Made by a program: the position numbers and the translations under genes. Below are positions 52,471-61,500 of a stretch of 64,000 nucleotides of DNA, piece by piece (within the stretch, counting starts at the first letter, position 1; every line of letters begins with the position of its first letter). The stretch is taken from contig CABRHS010000004.1 in the NCBI GenBank assembly GCA_902470815.1, forward strand, positions 62,001 to 126,000, read 5' to 3'. Below the pieces are notes generated by a model. It was not told where the DNA came from and did no database searches. It saw nothing but the letters and a program-made list of their open reading frames with translations. Source of the DNA: an uncultured Collinsella sp. Lineage in GTDB: Bacteria; Actinomycetota; Coriobacteriia; Coriobacteriales; Coriobacteriaceae.

Positions 52471-52965
52471 ATGCACACCAACGCCAACCCCTCCCCCCTC
52501 ATCGTCCGCGAGACGTCCGCCGGCCTGGAGCGCGAGGAGCCCGTCTCCCCCATCACCGTCTACGTGAGCAGCCCCGGCGGCGGCGTGAGCGCGGGGCTGG
52601 CCATCTACGACGCCCTGCGCACCGTCTCGTGCCCCGTGCGCACGGTGTGCACCGAGCTCGCGGCGTCCATGGGATCGATCATCTTCATGGCGGGCGACGA
52701 GCGCGAGATGCTCCCCCATGCGGAGCTCATGATCCACGACCCGCTCATCCCGCAGGGGGCGGGCGGCTCCGCGCTGGCCGTCCAGGAGACGAGCCGCCGT
52801 CTCATGGCGCGACGCAAGACGCTCAACGGAATCCTGGCCGAGCGCTCCGGGCTCACGCTCAAGCGCATCCAGGCCCTCACCGCCAAGGACACCTACCTCG
52901 ACGCCGGTCGCGCCCTCGAGCTCGGCTTCGCCACCCGCATCATCAGCACCCGAAAGGAGGGCTAA
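52471..52965 (+). CDS. ClpP-like serine protease, N-terminally short
   Basis: A 164-residue ClpP-family protein. The triad is intact: Ser66 (ELAASMGSIIFMAG), His89 (AELMIHDPL) and Asp140 (ALTAKDTYLDAG), with oxyanion-strand VSSPGGGVSAGLAIYD. Canonical ClpP has 190-210 residues; here about 30 N-terminal residues are missing, including the axial-pore loops and the hydrophobic strand that follows, replaced by a hydrophilic 26-residue start. The ATG has GAAAGGAA upstream, so this is not a misplaced start. No ClpX/ClpA-type unfoldase is nearby; the next gene, 3 bp away, encodes a TraG-like ATPase. The partner and substrate are unknown. Confidence 0.85.
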   Translation: MHTNANPSPLIVRETSAGLEREEPVSPITVYVSSPGGGVSAGLAIYDALRTVSCPVRTVCTELAASMGSIIFMAGDEREMLPHAELMIHDPLIPQGAGGSALAVQETSRRLMARRKTLNGILAERSGLTLKRIQALTAKDTYLDAGRALELGFATRIISTRKEG

Positions 52966-52968
52966 CCC

Positions 52969-54366
52969 ATGCCCCGCACCGACCTCCCCACCGCCAACCC
53001 CGCCATCCTCGCCGATGGGCGCACGCTCGACATCGACACGTGGCGCACCCACCTGAACAACAACATGCTCGTCATCGGGCCCTCGGGCTCGGGCAAGACC
53101 CGCCACGTGCTCAAGCCCAACCTCATGCAGATGAACGCGAGCTTCATCGTGCTCGACACTAAGGGCCTGCTCTGCCGCGAGATGGGGCCGCTGCTCGCCG
53201 CGCACGGCTACCGCGTGCAGAACATCAACTTCTCCGACATGACCGCGGGCTCCCCCGCCTGCGCCCAGGCCGTGGGCTACGACCCGCTCGCCTTCATCCA
53301 CCGCGACCGCGGCGGCAGGCCCTGCGCGCAGGACATCATCTCCATCGCCAAGGCGGTCTGCCCCATCGAGTCGATGAAGGACCCCTTCTGGGACAACGCC
53401 GCGGCGAACCTCCTGTCATGCCTGATCGGATACGCGGTCGAGCAGCTCCCCGAGGGCGAGCAGACGTTTCGCTCCGTGGTCGAGCTGGTCGAGGGGCTGG
53501 GCGACGGCAGCACCCTCGCCCTGCTCGGCGAGGCCCTCGAGACCGACCCGAGCACCCACTGCGCCAGGTCATTCCTGCGCTACCGCTCGACCATCGGGGC
53601 CGAGAAGATGAACTCCAGCATCATGGGCATCCTGGCCGAGAAGGTCATGTGCCTGGCGCTGGACGAGGCGCTCGACCTGTACGCGAGGCCCGACCGGGTC
53701 GACTTCGCCCGCATGGGGCACGAGCCCGTGGCGCTGTTCGTGACGCTCTCCGACATGGACCGCTCGCTGGACCCCCTCACCAACCTCTTCCTCACCCAGG
53801 CGCTCACCTCCCTGGGGCGCGAGGCCGACGCGCAGGCGGACGGTGCGCTGCCCGTGCCCGTCAGGCTCTTCCTGGACGACTTCGGCAACTTTTTCATCCC
53901 CAACTTCGAGCAGGCCATCTCGGTCGTGCGCAGCAAGAACATCTGGTGCACCATGCTGCTCCAGACCACCAGCCAGCTGGTGGACCGTTACGGCGAGTCG
54001 AGCGCCCACACCATCATCGGCAACTGCGACACGCAGCTCGTGCTCGCGTTCCAGGATGTCGAGACGGCTCGCCATTACCGCGAGCGCGCGAACAAACCCG
54101 TCAGCGCGCTGATGACCACCCCGCTCGACCGCTCGTGGCTCTTCTTGCGCGGGAGGGCAGGCGAGCTCGTGAAGCGCTACGAGGTCGAGACCCACCCGCT
54201 GCACGCCGAGGCACTCAGCTGGGCGGAGGCCGAGGCGGCGCGACGCGGGGCGGGCGGGGCCTGCGGCGAGCCCACAGCAATCGACGGACCCGCAGACGAG
54301 CCCGAGGATCCCTTTGCGCCAGATTTTATAATGATGCTCGACGAGGAGCCGCCGTTCACTCGCTAG
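52969..54366 (+). CDS. VirD4/TraG-type coupling ATPase without membrane segments
   Basis: A 465-residue protein of the type IV coupling-protein family: Walker A VIGPSGSGKTRHVLKPNLMQ (37-44), ASFIVLDTKGLLCREMG, Walker B RLFLDDFGNF (Asp303-Asp304) and C-terminal LLQTTSQLVDRYG, typical of TraG/VirD4 DNA pumps. The two N-terminal transmembrane helices of standard coupling proteins are absent; the protein starts about 35 residues before Walker A. AAAGGAGG for this gene lies inside the end of the ClpP-like gene (3-bp gap), so the two are translationally coupled. No relaxase, VirB4 or other mating genes are found in this window. Confidence 0.87.
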   Translation: MPRTDLPTANPAILADGRTLDIDTWRTHLNNNMLVIGPSGSGKTRHVLKPNLMQMNASFIVLDTKGLLCREMGPLLAAHGYRVQNINFSDMTAGSPACAQAVGYDPLAFIHRDRGGRPCAQDIISIAKAVCPIESMKDPFWDNAAANLLSCLIGYAVEQLPEGEQTFRSVVELVEGLGDGSTLALLGEALETDPSTHCARSFLRYRSTIGAEKMNSSIMGILAEKVMCLALDEALDLYARPDRVDFARMGHEPVALFVTLSDMDRSLDPLTNLFLTQALTSLGREADAQADGALPVPVRLFLDDFGNFFIPNFEQAISVVRSKNIWCTMLLQTTSQLVDRYGESSAHTIIGNCDTQLVLAFQDVETARHYRERANKPVSALMTTPLDRSWLFLRGRAGELVKRYEVETHPLHAEALSWAEAEAARRGAGGACGEPTAIDGPADEPEDPFAPDFIMMLDEEPPFTR

Positions 54367-54422
54367 ACGCGATGCGCGCCGCGCACTGACCGGCGGCGGC
54401 GCGGCCATGCAAAGGAGCCCTC

Positions 54423-57400
54423 ATGAGCGCATTCGCAGATACCCTGGCCTTCTTCCGCATCGCGGCGGAGGCGGGGACCTATCCCGATGGGGACGCGTCC
54501 ACCACGCAGCCCTGGGACATAGGCTGGTTCTACCGCGACCCCCTGGCGGGCAATGGGGCCGACCCGGCATCCGGGCGGAACCTCAACGCGCTGTGCCGCG
54601 CCTACCTGAGCGACGACGGAGCCCGGGCGCGCCTCGCGTTCGGCGAGGCGGATGATGGCGAGGTCGATGCGGGCATGCTCGAGGGGCGCTTCTCCCTCAA
54701 CGCGCGGCAGCGGCTCGCGGTGCGGCGCGCCCTCGACTCGGACATCTCGCTCGTGCAGGGCCCCCCGGGCACCGGCAAGACGGAGACCATCCTCAACATG
54801 GCCTCGTGCATGCTCGCCCGCGGCGCCACCGTGGCCGTGGTGTCCACCAATCGCGACGCGCTCGCCAACATCACCAAGAAGGTGGCCGGATACGCCGGCG
54901 CCTCCCCGGAAAAGGAGCCCAGGCGGCATCGCCTGTTCGGCTCCTACGCCCCCTTGGGCAGCGTGCAGATGCGCTCCGCGTGGAACGCGGCCCATCCGGA
55001 CGAGGCGCAGTTCCGCGTCGGCGGCGGCGACGGCGCCCTCCACAACGACCGACAGGACACGGGCGGGTGGGAGCCCGACCTGACCGCCGGGAGGTTCCTC
55101 TCGCGCCGGCCCTTCATCACGAGCACCATCCACTCGCTCAAGAAGTGCTTCGCCGACGGAGACGCCCATCAATTCGATTACGTGATCATGGACGAGGCGT
55201 CCCAATGCGCGCCCGCGCTCGCCCTCATCGCCATGAGCAGCGCCCGCCATCTCGTGCTGGTGGGTGACACCGAGCAGCTGCCGCCCGTCTTCCAAGCCGA
55301 GTCCGGGCGCACCGCGGCGAGGGCCGCCCAGAGGGCCGGCGCGCCCGTGCCCGAACCCGGCTCCCCCTACGCCATGCAGGACCCCCTCACGGGCGACGGC
55401 ATGAGCATCCTCGCATCCGCGCAGACGGTGTTCGAGCCCCTGGGAGCGCCCCGCACCTTCCTCAACGAGCATTTCCGATGTCATCCGGGCATCATCGGCT
55501 TCTGCAGCGAGGAGGTCTACGCCCCGCGCGGCGAGCGGCTCGACGTGCGCACGCCCGATTACGACGGGAACGTCCAGACCCCCATCCGCATCCGCTGGTT
55601 CGAGGGCGACTATTGGGAGCCGCACCGCGCCGACGCCGCCATGGCGGCCGGCGCCCCGGCCGACGCCGCCCACGCGGCGGACGGACCCGACGCGGAAGAC
55701 ACGCGGCACCCGGCCGAGGGCGGCAAGGACGACGGGGCAAGGATCTCCCCCGCGCAGAGCAGCAAGGAGAACAGGAGGCAGATCGAGATCTTCATGCGCG
55801 AGGAGTGGCCGCGGCTGCGCGCCCGCCTCGAGGCAGACGACGGTTTCTCCGTGCGCATCATCTCGCCCTTCCGCGGGCAGCTCCAGGCGCTATACGAGCG
55901 CTTGGCGAGCGAGGTCGGAGCAAGGGCAGTCGACCTGCTCTTCCCCGGGGAGGACAAGGGCGGAACGGGCGCACCGGGCGGCAAGGGAAAGAGGCGTGAG
56001 GACGGCGATGCCTGGCAGCGCACCGGCCTGACGGTCCACAAGACGCAAGGCCAGGAGTACAACGCGGTCTACCTCCTGCCCGTGGAGGACGGGGACTGGG
56101 ACTGGCCGTGGTCGCAGGGGCGCTCGCTCGTCAACGTGGCCGCCTCGCGCGCCAAGGACGAGCTCGTGGTGATCTGCTCCTCGAGCCTCATGTCCCGAGA
56201 CACGCAGCTCGCCCTCACGGGCGCCTTCGTCCCCCCTTCGGGCGGAGCCGCAGCCAAGGGGCTCTCGGACCGGGAGCGCATGCAGCGCGAGGAGCGCGAG
56301 CGCTTCCTGCAGAAGCTCGTGGACTACGTGAGGGCGCGCACCGACCCGGCGTCTCCGTCGTTCACGGGGGAGGTGGGCTTCCCCGAGAGCCGCTACGGCT
56401 ACGGTTTCCACCGCACGGCGCTCGACTCCGCGTTCGATCGCGTTCCCGTCATACACTCGCACGTGAAGTCCGAGGACTCTTCCGCCGAGCTCGCCCTGTG
56501 CCTCGCGCTCGCCGATGTGGACCTCGAGCGGCGCGGCATGGCGGTCGCCCGCAACGTGCCGCTGAGCGCGTGCTTCTCCGAGCGGGCGCTCAGCGGTCGA
56601 CTCACCGACGACGGGGAGTTCGACGCCGCGAGCAAGCGGGCCTTCATCATGGAGTGCGAAGAGGGCTACGAGTCGCATTTCGATTTCGTCCTCTACGAGC
56701 GCTCGACGCGTCGGATCGTGCTCTGCATCGAGGTCGACGGCGGCCAGCATCGCTACGTGAGCCCCGCTGATGCTTCCGATTGCGAGGGGAAGCTCGCCTA
56801 TCGCAGGCAGGCTTACCGCAAGAAGGACGCCATCGCGCTCGACATGGGCGCGATGCTGCTGCATGGCAACGACTCCCTCGGCGTCATGCGCGCCGCGAGC
56901 GGCGGCCCCTACACATTCACGATGCTCAGGCTCGCCACAAACGGCACCTCCGCATGCGAGACCGAGCGTCTCGCGGGGACCGGCGGGAGCGCCTCCCGGG
57001 GATTCGCGACCATCGAGAGGCTCATCGACGGGCAGCTGGAATGCGGGGCCGGGAGCTGGCCGACCATCAACCCCGCCTTCGACCTGGATGAGTGCGCGAT
57101 GCCCGATTGCGCGGACATAAAAGCGCAAGTCGGGAAGGCCGTGGCCGAGGACGACGAGGCTCGACCCATCAGCAAGATCCTGCGCGGCTGGAGGGAGTCG
57201 GGCTCCATGCCGCGCGCCCTTCGCGCGCAAGACGTCAACCGGGCGCTCCAAGACGCCGGATTGATCGAGAGGCGCGAGGAGGGATGGTTCGCAACGCCCT
57301 TGGGCAGGCGGCTCGGCATCCGGGAGAAGACCGTCGAGGACCGGAAGGACGGGGCCTCGTATTGCATCTACCCCGCCTCGTGCGAAGACGAGCTTCTGAC

Positions 57401-57428
57401 CGTGGTGCGCGAGGGGCTCGAAGCCTAA
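54423..57428 (+). CDS. SF1 helicase with nuclease-like (DUF2726-type) C-terminal region
   Basis: A 1001-residue protein. Helicase motifs: SLNARQRLAVRRAL (Q-like), Walker A VQGPPGTGKTETIL (113-120), Walker B VIMDEASQCAPAL, VGDTEQLPPV (III), FRCHPGIIGF (IV), TVHKTQGQEYNAVYL (V) and NVAASRAKDELVVI (VI): the DNA2/UPF1-like SF1B group. Residues about 690-800 carry Asp754 (HFDFVLYERSTRRIVL) and E770-V-D-G-G-Q-H776, the D...ExDxxxH pattern of DUF2726/PD-(D/E)XK-like nucleases. The last 110 residues form a small helical domain. AAAGGAG precedes the ATG. Fourth gene of the cluster, 56 bp after the TraG-like gene; a DNA-processing or defence role is inferred. Confidence 0.85.
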   Translation: MSAFADTLAFFRIAAEAGTYPDGDASTTQPWDIGWFYRDPLAGNGADPASGRNLNALCRAYLSDDGARARLAFGEADDGEVDAGMLEGRFSLNARQRLAVRRALDSDISLVQGPPGTGKTETILNMASCMLARGATVAVVSTNRDALANITKKVAGYAGASPEKEPRRHRLFGSYAPLGSVQMRSAWNAAHPDEAQFRVGGGDGALHNDRQDTGGWEPDLTAGRFLSRRPFITSTIHSLKKCFADGDAHQFDYVIMDEASQCAPALALIAMSSARHLVLVGDTEQLPPVFQAESGRTAARAAQRAGAPVPEPGSPYAMQDPLTGDGMSILASAQTVFEPLGAPRTFLNEHFRCHPGIIGFCSEEVYAPRGERLDVRTPDYDGNVQTPIRIRWFEGDYWEPHRADAAMAAGAPADAAHAADGPDAEDTRHPAEGGKDDGARISPAQSSKENRRQIEIFMREEWPRLRARLEADDGFSVRIISPFRGQLQALYERLASEVGARAVDLLFPGEDKGGTGAPGGKGKRREDGDAWQRTGLTVHKTQGQEYNAVYLLPVEDGDWDWPWSQGRSLVNVAASRAKDELVVICSSSLMSRDTQLALTGAFVPPSGGAAAKGLSDRERMQREERERFLQKLVDYVRARTDPASPSFTGEVGFPESRYGYGFHRTALDSAFDRVPVIHSHVKSEDSSAELALCLALADVDLERRGMAVARNVPLSACFSERALSGRLTDDGEFDAASKRAFIMECEEGYESHFDFVLYERSTRRIVLCIEVDGGQHRYVSPADASDCEGKLAYRRQAYRKKDAIALDMGAMLLHGNDSLGVMRAASGGPYTFTMLRLATNGTSACETERLAGTGGSASRGFATIERLIDGQLECGAGSWPTINPAFDLDECAMPDCADIKAQVGKAVAEDDEARPISKILRGWRESGSMPRALRAQDVNRALQDAGLIERREEGWFATPLGRRLGIREKTVEDRKDGASYCIYPASCEDELLTVVREGLEA

Positions 57429-57499
57429 TCGTGGCGGCTTCGCCCGCGGGCGCCATGATCGCGGGCATCCCGACCGCGGGCGTGCCCGGGCGCGGGGCC

Positions 57500-58438
57500 C
57501 TAGATTCCCAAGCCCAGTTGCCGCTCGAGCAGCGAGACCATCTTGCGGTCCCTCACCACATCATCCTCGCGGAGCGCGTCGCACAGCAGCGGGGAGTCCA
57601 CGTCGTAGCGCGCGCACGCGCTCGCCACGGCCCGGTCGGAGCGCGTCGCGTAGCAGTACACGCAGCCGTTGCGGCATGTGTCGTACGAGCCTATGTCGAC
57701 GCTCGCCACGCACCCGCAGGCGGCGCGCTGGGAGGGGTCCTTCTTGACCTTGATGCCCGCGCCCGCAAGCCGCTCGATGAGCACCGCGTCTATGCAGCTG
57801 CCGTGGCGCACGCCGCAATCCGCCAGATCGATCGTCTCCGCGCAGCTCTCGACCTCCATCCCGTGGGCGGACGCCGTCGAGGTCAGCTCCCGCGCGAAGG
57901 CTCTCAGCTCGTCCTCGGGAAGCTCGACCAGGCCCAGTTCGCCCATCCTGCCCCGATTGCGGGCGTAGATATCCACGAAGCTGATGACGCAGCGCTCCGT
58001 GGCCCCCTCGAGGGCCCCTGCGATGGACTCGAAGGCCCGCAGGTGGTACTCGAGGGTGTACTTCCCGTTGAACATGATCGGGTCGTAGCGCCAGATGACG
58101 CGCTGGGGCCCGATACGCTCGGACAGCTCGCGAAAAGTCGAGATCAGCCCCTCGCGCTTGTTGGGCACGTGGGGCTCCACATCGCGACCGTAGCCGGTGA
58201 GCGTGAACTGGAAGTAATACAGGTAGTCCCTCAGGCAATCGAGGCGACCGAGCATCGGGCGGGGGTTCTTGGTCCAGAAGACGATGCAGTCGACGACGTC
58301 CGGAGAGAGCGACACGCGGCTCACTTGGTGCGCGTTCAGGGGGTTGCGCACGCAGACGCTCCCCTTGCGGATGCGCCGCTCGAACCATTCGGCGTACAGC
58401 GCCGGTATGTCAGTCCGCCTGCTCGCGCTGATGATCAT
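57500..58438 (-). CDS. DUF1848 protein (radical SAM-like, Cys-rich C-terminus)
   Basis: A 312-residue protein that begins MIISASRRTDIPALYAEWFE and has VFWTKNPRPMLGRL, FTLTGYGRDVEPHVPNK and VIWRYDPIMFN, the DUF1848 fingerprint. The C-terminal CGCVASVDIG with DTCRNGCVYCYATRS (about 245-265) supplies a CxxxCxxC-type iron-sulfur ligand set, placed at the C-terminus instead of the N-terminus. The family's reaction is unknown. GAGGGAG precedes the ATG. It follows the methyltransferase-like gene by 6 bp and converges on the helicase gene. Confidence 0.88.
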   Translation of the reverse strand: MIISASRRTDIPALYAEWFERRIRKGSVCVRNPLNAHQVSRVSLSPDVVDCIVFWTKNPRPMLGRLDCLRDYLYYFQFTLTGYGRDVEPHVPNKREGLISTFRELSERIGPQRVIWRYDPIMFNGKYTLEYHLRAFESIAGALEGATERCVISFVDIYARNRGRMGELGLVELPEDELRAFARELTSTASAHGMEVESCAETIDLADCGVRHGSCIDAVLIERLAGAGIKVKKDPSQRAACGCVASVDIGSYDTCRNGCVYCYATRSDRAVASACARYDVDSPLLCDALREDDVVRDRKMVSLLERQLGLGI

Positions 58439-58444
58439 TCGGTC

Positions 58445-59590
58445 CTACTCCCTCGTGAAGCGCAGGATCGCATAGCACGCGCGGAACTCCGCCGGACTGT
58501 CGTCTTGCGGCGCGAACGAGCGGATGCCCATGGGGAATCGGTCGGTCTTACGGCACATATCCGGATTTGAGAGGTCGAACCACCCCGCCGGCGCATCTGA
58601 TTTCGTGCAACCCTCCCCATCTCTCCAATGAGGGCACAGCTCATGCAGGGACGTGATCGCATCGCGCTGGGATGGAAAGATGCTCTCGGTGAACACCCTG
58701 CCCATCGTGGTGCGCCTCCATGAATACGGGTCATCGGGGCAGGGGCACTCGTCCGCGGCGTCATGCGTGGCCGCATCGACCACCCTCATCTCGACGCTCC
58801 CGAATCCCGATTTCTGCACAGCGGCGACGAGGTCCATCACGATGCCGCGCATCGTCTGCCCCACATCGGCGCGAGGGGCCTCGGCCTCCCCCGCCTGCCG
58901 CCAGGCGGGATCATCGAAGAACGGCACGCTCGGGTACACCTGCGAGCGGGAGATCGCGATGCTCAGCTCATCGGCGTCGAGCCTCCCCAGGGCCCGGCAG
59001 ACCCTCGCCCACACCTGATCGTTGGAGCGGATCTCCATGGCGGACTTGGGAAAGCAGATGATATCGGGGGTGAGCGACCCGTCCTCCACGCCGTCGGCGA
59101 AGGCGAGCGCACCCGCGACCCAATCGGCGCGCGCGGAGCCGTCGTCACCGCCCTCCCACAGCAGGCTCGCCTCGCGACTCCAGTCCTGGATGTCAAACCC
59201 TCGATATCTGACGAGCGTGTCGGCGCGCCAATCCTCGAGGGAGTCGAGCGCGAGCGCGCGCAACAGGGACCACCGATCGACCTCGGCGCCGCATCCAAGG
59301 GAGCATACGGACAGCTCGCCACGGGGCCTCATGTCCTTCAAGACGTCGCGGTACATCATGCAGTACTCGCGCGAGTACGCGAAGAAATACCGCAGCAGGT
59401 ACGCCAATCGAGCGGCGCGGCGGCTGTAATCGACGCTCTGCGTCACGCCATCCGTGCCGTAATCGAGCGAAAGCCAGCACAGGCCGTCCTCGCGCTCGTC
59501 GCCGGGCAGGCCCCGGAGCTCCTCGCGGAGCAGCCCGAGCAGGTCATCGACGATGGCGCTGCAGAACCTCGGATACGCTCTTCGAGCCAT
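58445..59590 (-). CDS. Methyltransferase-like (Rsm22-type?) protein
   Basis: A 381-residue protein. VCSLGCGAEVDRWSLLRAL (residues 95-113) is a SAM-binding motif I, followed by YRGFDIQDW (motif II-like acidic). Near the end ECPCPDDP and ELCPHWRDGEGCTK give a Cys/His cluster resembling Rsm22-like proteins (C-P-H-x5-C), which bind rRNA and may methylate it. The remainder is not recognisable, so the assignment is tentative. GGGGGA lies just before the ATG at 59590. It is the first gene of a two-gene unit with DUF1848, downstream of the pgi terminator. Confidence 0.6.
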   Translation of the reverse strand: MARRAYPRFCSAIVDDLLGLLREELRGLPGDEREDGLCWLSLDYGTDGVTQSVDYSRRAARLAYLLRYFFAYSREYCMMYRDVLKDMRPRGELSVCSLGCGAEVDRWSLLRALALDSLEDWRADTLVRYRGFDIQDWSREASLLWEGGDDGSARADWVAGALAFADGVEDGSLTPDIICFPKSAMEIRSNDQVWARVCRALGRLDADELSIAISRSQVYPSVPFFDDPAWRQAGEAEAPRADVGQTMRGIVMDLVAAVQKSGFGSVEMRVVDAATHDAADECPCPDDPYSWRRTTMGRVFTESIFPSQRDAITSLHELCPHWRDGEGCTKSDAPAGWFDLSNPDMCRKTDRFPMGIRSFAPQDDSPAEFRACYAILRFTRE

Positions 59591-59610
59591 TCCCCCGCAC
59601 CCTTCCCCTT

Positions 59611-59647
59611 GAAAAGAGGGCCGCACCGGGGTGAACCGATGCGGCCC
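59611..59647 (-). terminator. Terminator of pgi
   Basis: GGGCCGCA-x-CGG pairs with CCG-x-TGCGGCCC (59618-59647, one mismatch, 6-nt loop) and is followed on the minus strand by CTCTTTTC. Confidence 0.85.
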
Positions 59648-59671
59648 GATCATGCGAACACGTGATGGGCG

Positions 59672-61363
59672 CTACTTGCGCGCGGAGCGGTAGAACTCGA
59701 TGAGCGCGCGGGTGGAGGCATCCTGGGCCGCCAGCGCCTCGTCATCGTGGAACGCAGGGGTGATCTGCTTGGCGAGCTGCTTGCCCAGCTCGACGCCCCA
59801 CTGGTCATAGGAGTCGATGCCCCAGACGGTGCCCTCGACGAAGGTGATGTGCTCGTAGAGCGCGATGAGCTCGCCGAGCGCGAACGGGGTGAGGGTGTCG
59901 CCGAAGATCGACGTGGTGGGGCGATTGCCCTCGAACACGCGGGCGGGGACGATCTCCTCGGGCGTACCCTCCGCGCGGACCTCATCGGCCGTCTTGCCGA
60001 AGGCGAGGGCCTTGGTCTGGGCCAGGAAGTTGCCGAGGAACAGCTCGTGGACGTCCTGGCCGTTGTCTTGAGCCGGGTTGTGGGTGTTGGCGAACGCAAT
60101 GAAGTCGGCGGGGACCATCACGTTGCCCTGGTGGATCAGCTGGTAGAACGCGTGCTGGCCGTTGGTGCCGGGCTCGCCCCAGAAGACCTCGCCGGTGTGG
60201 CAGGTGACGGCGCTGCCGTCCCAGCGGACCTGCTTGCCGTTGGACTCCATGGTGAGCTGCTGCAGGTAGGCCGGGAAACGGTGCAGATACTGCGTATACG
60301 GGAGCACGGCGTGGGTGTCGACGCCGAAGAAGTTCACGTACCACACGTTCATGAGGCCCATGAGCGCGACGACGTTCTCCTCGAGCGGCGTGCCCTCGAA
60401 GTACTCGTCGATAGCGCGGAAGCCGGCGAGGAACTGCTGGAAGCGCTCGGGGCCGAGGACGATGATGAGCGACAGGCCCACGGCGGAGTCGACGGAATAG
60501 CGGCCGCCCACCCAGTTCCAGAAGCCGAAGGCGTTCTGGGGGTCGATGCCGAAGTCGGCGACGAGGTCGAGCGCGGTGGAGACGGCCACGAAGTGCTTCG
60601 CGATGGCCTGAGCGTCCTGCTCGGGCGTCCCGTCGATGGCACCGCACGAGCGGAGCTGCTCGAGCATCCAGGCCTTGACCTCACGGGCGTTGGTGAGGGT
60701 CTCGAGCGTGGTGAACGTCTTGGAGACGATGATCACGAGCGTGGTCTCGGGGTCGAGGCCGCGGACCTTCTCGGCCATGTCGTTCGGGTCGATGTTGGAG
60801 ATGTAGCGGCAATCGATGCCGGCGTCGGCGTAGGGGCGCAGCGCCTCGTAGGCCATGACGGGACCGAGGTCGGAGCCGCCGATGCCGATGGAGACCAGGT
60901 GCTTGATCTTCTTGCCGGTCACGCCGGTCCACTCGCCGGAGCGGACGCGCTCGGCAAAGGCGTACATGCGGTCGAGGACCTCGTGCACGTCGGCCACCAC
61001 ATCCTGGCCGTCGACGATGAGCTCGCCCTTCTGGGACGCGGGACGGCGCAGGGCGGTGTGCAGGACGGCGCGATCCTCGGTGGTGTTGATGTGCTCGCCG
61101 GAGAACATCGCGTCGCGGCGCTCCTCGACCCCGCACGCGCGACCCAGGTCGGCGAGCAGCTTGACCGTCTCATCGGTGATGAGGTTCTTGGACAGGTCGA
61201 AGTGCAGGTCGCCCGCGGTGAAGGTGAGCTTGCCCACACGGTCGGGATCGGCGGCGAACCAGTCCTTGAGGCTGATCCCCTCGGCCTGGAGCTTGTCGTA
61301 GTGCGCCTGGAGCGCCTCCCACGCGGGGGTCTTCGTTGCGTCGACGGGGGCTGAGACTGCCAT
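59672..61363 (-). CDS. pgi: Glucose-6-phosphate isomerase
   Basis: A 563-residue glycolytic enzyme of the long bacterial/eukaryotic type (E. coli: 549). Signatures: SIGIGGSDLGPVMAYEAL, FGFWNWVGGRYSVDSAVGLS, QLTMESNGKQVRWDG, GTNGQHAFYQLIHQG (catalytic His region), NFLAQTKALAFGK and YDQWGVELGKQLAKQI. GGAGG precedes the ATG at 61363. It is followed by a terminator and appears monocistronic. Strong bias to GC-ending codons agrees with high expression. Confidence 0.97.
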   Translation of the reverse strand: MAVSAPVDATKTPAWEALQAHYDKLQAEGISLKDWFAADPDRVGKLTFTAGDLHFDLSKNLITDETVKLLADLGRACGVEERRDAMFSGEHINTTEDRAVLHTALRRPASQKGELIVDGQDVVADVHEVLDRMYAFAERVRSGEWTGVTGKKIKHLVSIGIGGSDLGPVMAYEALRPYADAGIDCRYISNIDPNDMAEKVRGLDPETTLVIIVSKTFTTLETLTNAREVKAWMLEQLRSCGAIDGTPEQDAQAIAKHFVAVSTALDLVADFGIDPQNAFGFWNWVGGRYSVDSAVGLSLIIVLGPERFQQFLAGFRAIDEYFEGTPLEENVVALMGLMNVWYVNFFGVDTHAVLPYTQYLHRFPAYLQQLTMESNGKQVRWDGSAVTCHTGEVFWGEPGTNGQHAFYQLIHQGNVMVPADFIAFANTHNPAQDNGQDVHELFLGNFLAQTKALAFGKTADEVRAEGTPEEIVPARVFEGNRPTTSIFGDTLTPFALGELIALYEHITFVEGTVWGIDSYDQWGVELGKQLAKQITPAFHDDEALAAQDASTRALIEFYRSARK

Positions 61364-61500
61364 GAGCGTCCTCCTTGGTGGTTGCATGCACGGATGCTTT
61401 CATTCTAGCACCCTGGCAACCACCTCGCCCCACGGCGGCGGGCCGGAGCGAGGGCGCGCGGCCCTCCGCGGCCCGCGAACCCGGACCCGCGGGCGACGCC

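Noticed and set aside
52471..57428. A prophage segment (ClpP-like head-maturation protease)
   Set aside because: No portal, terminase, capsid or tail gene is adjacent, and the ClpP-like gene is coupled to a TraG-type ATPase instead.
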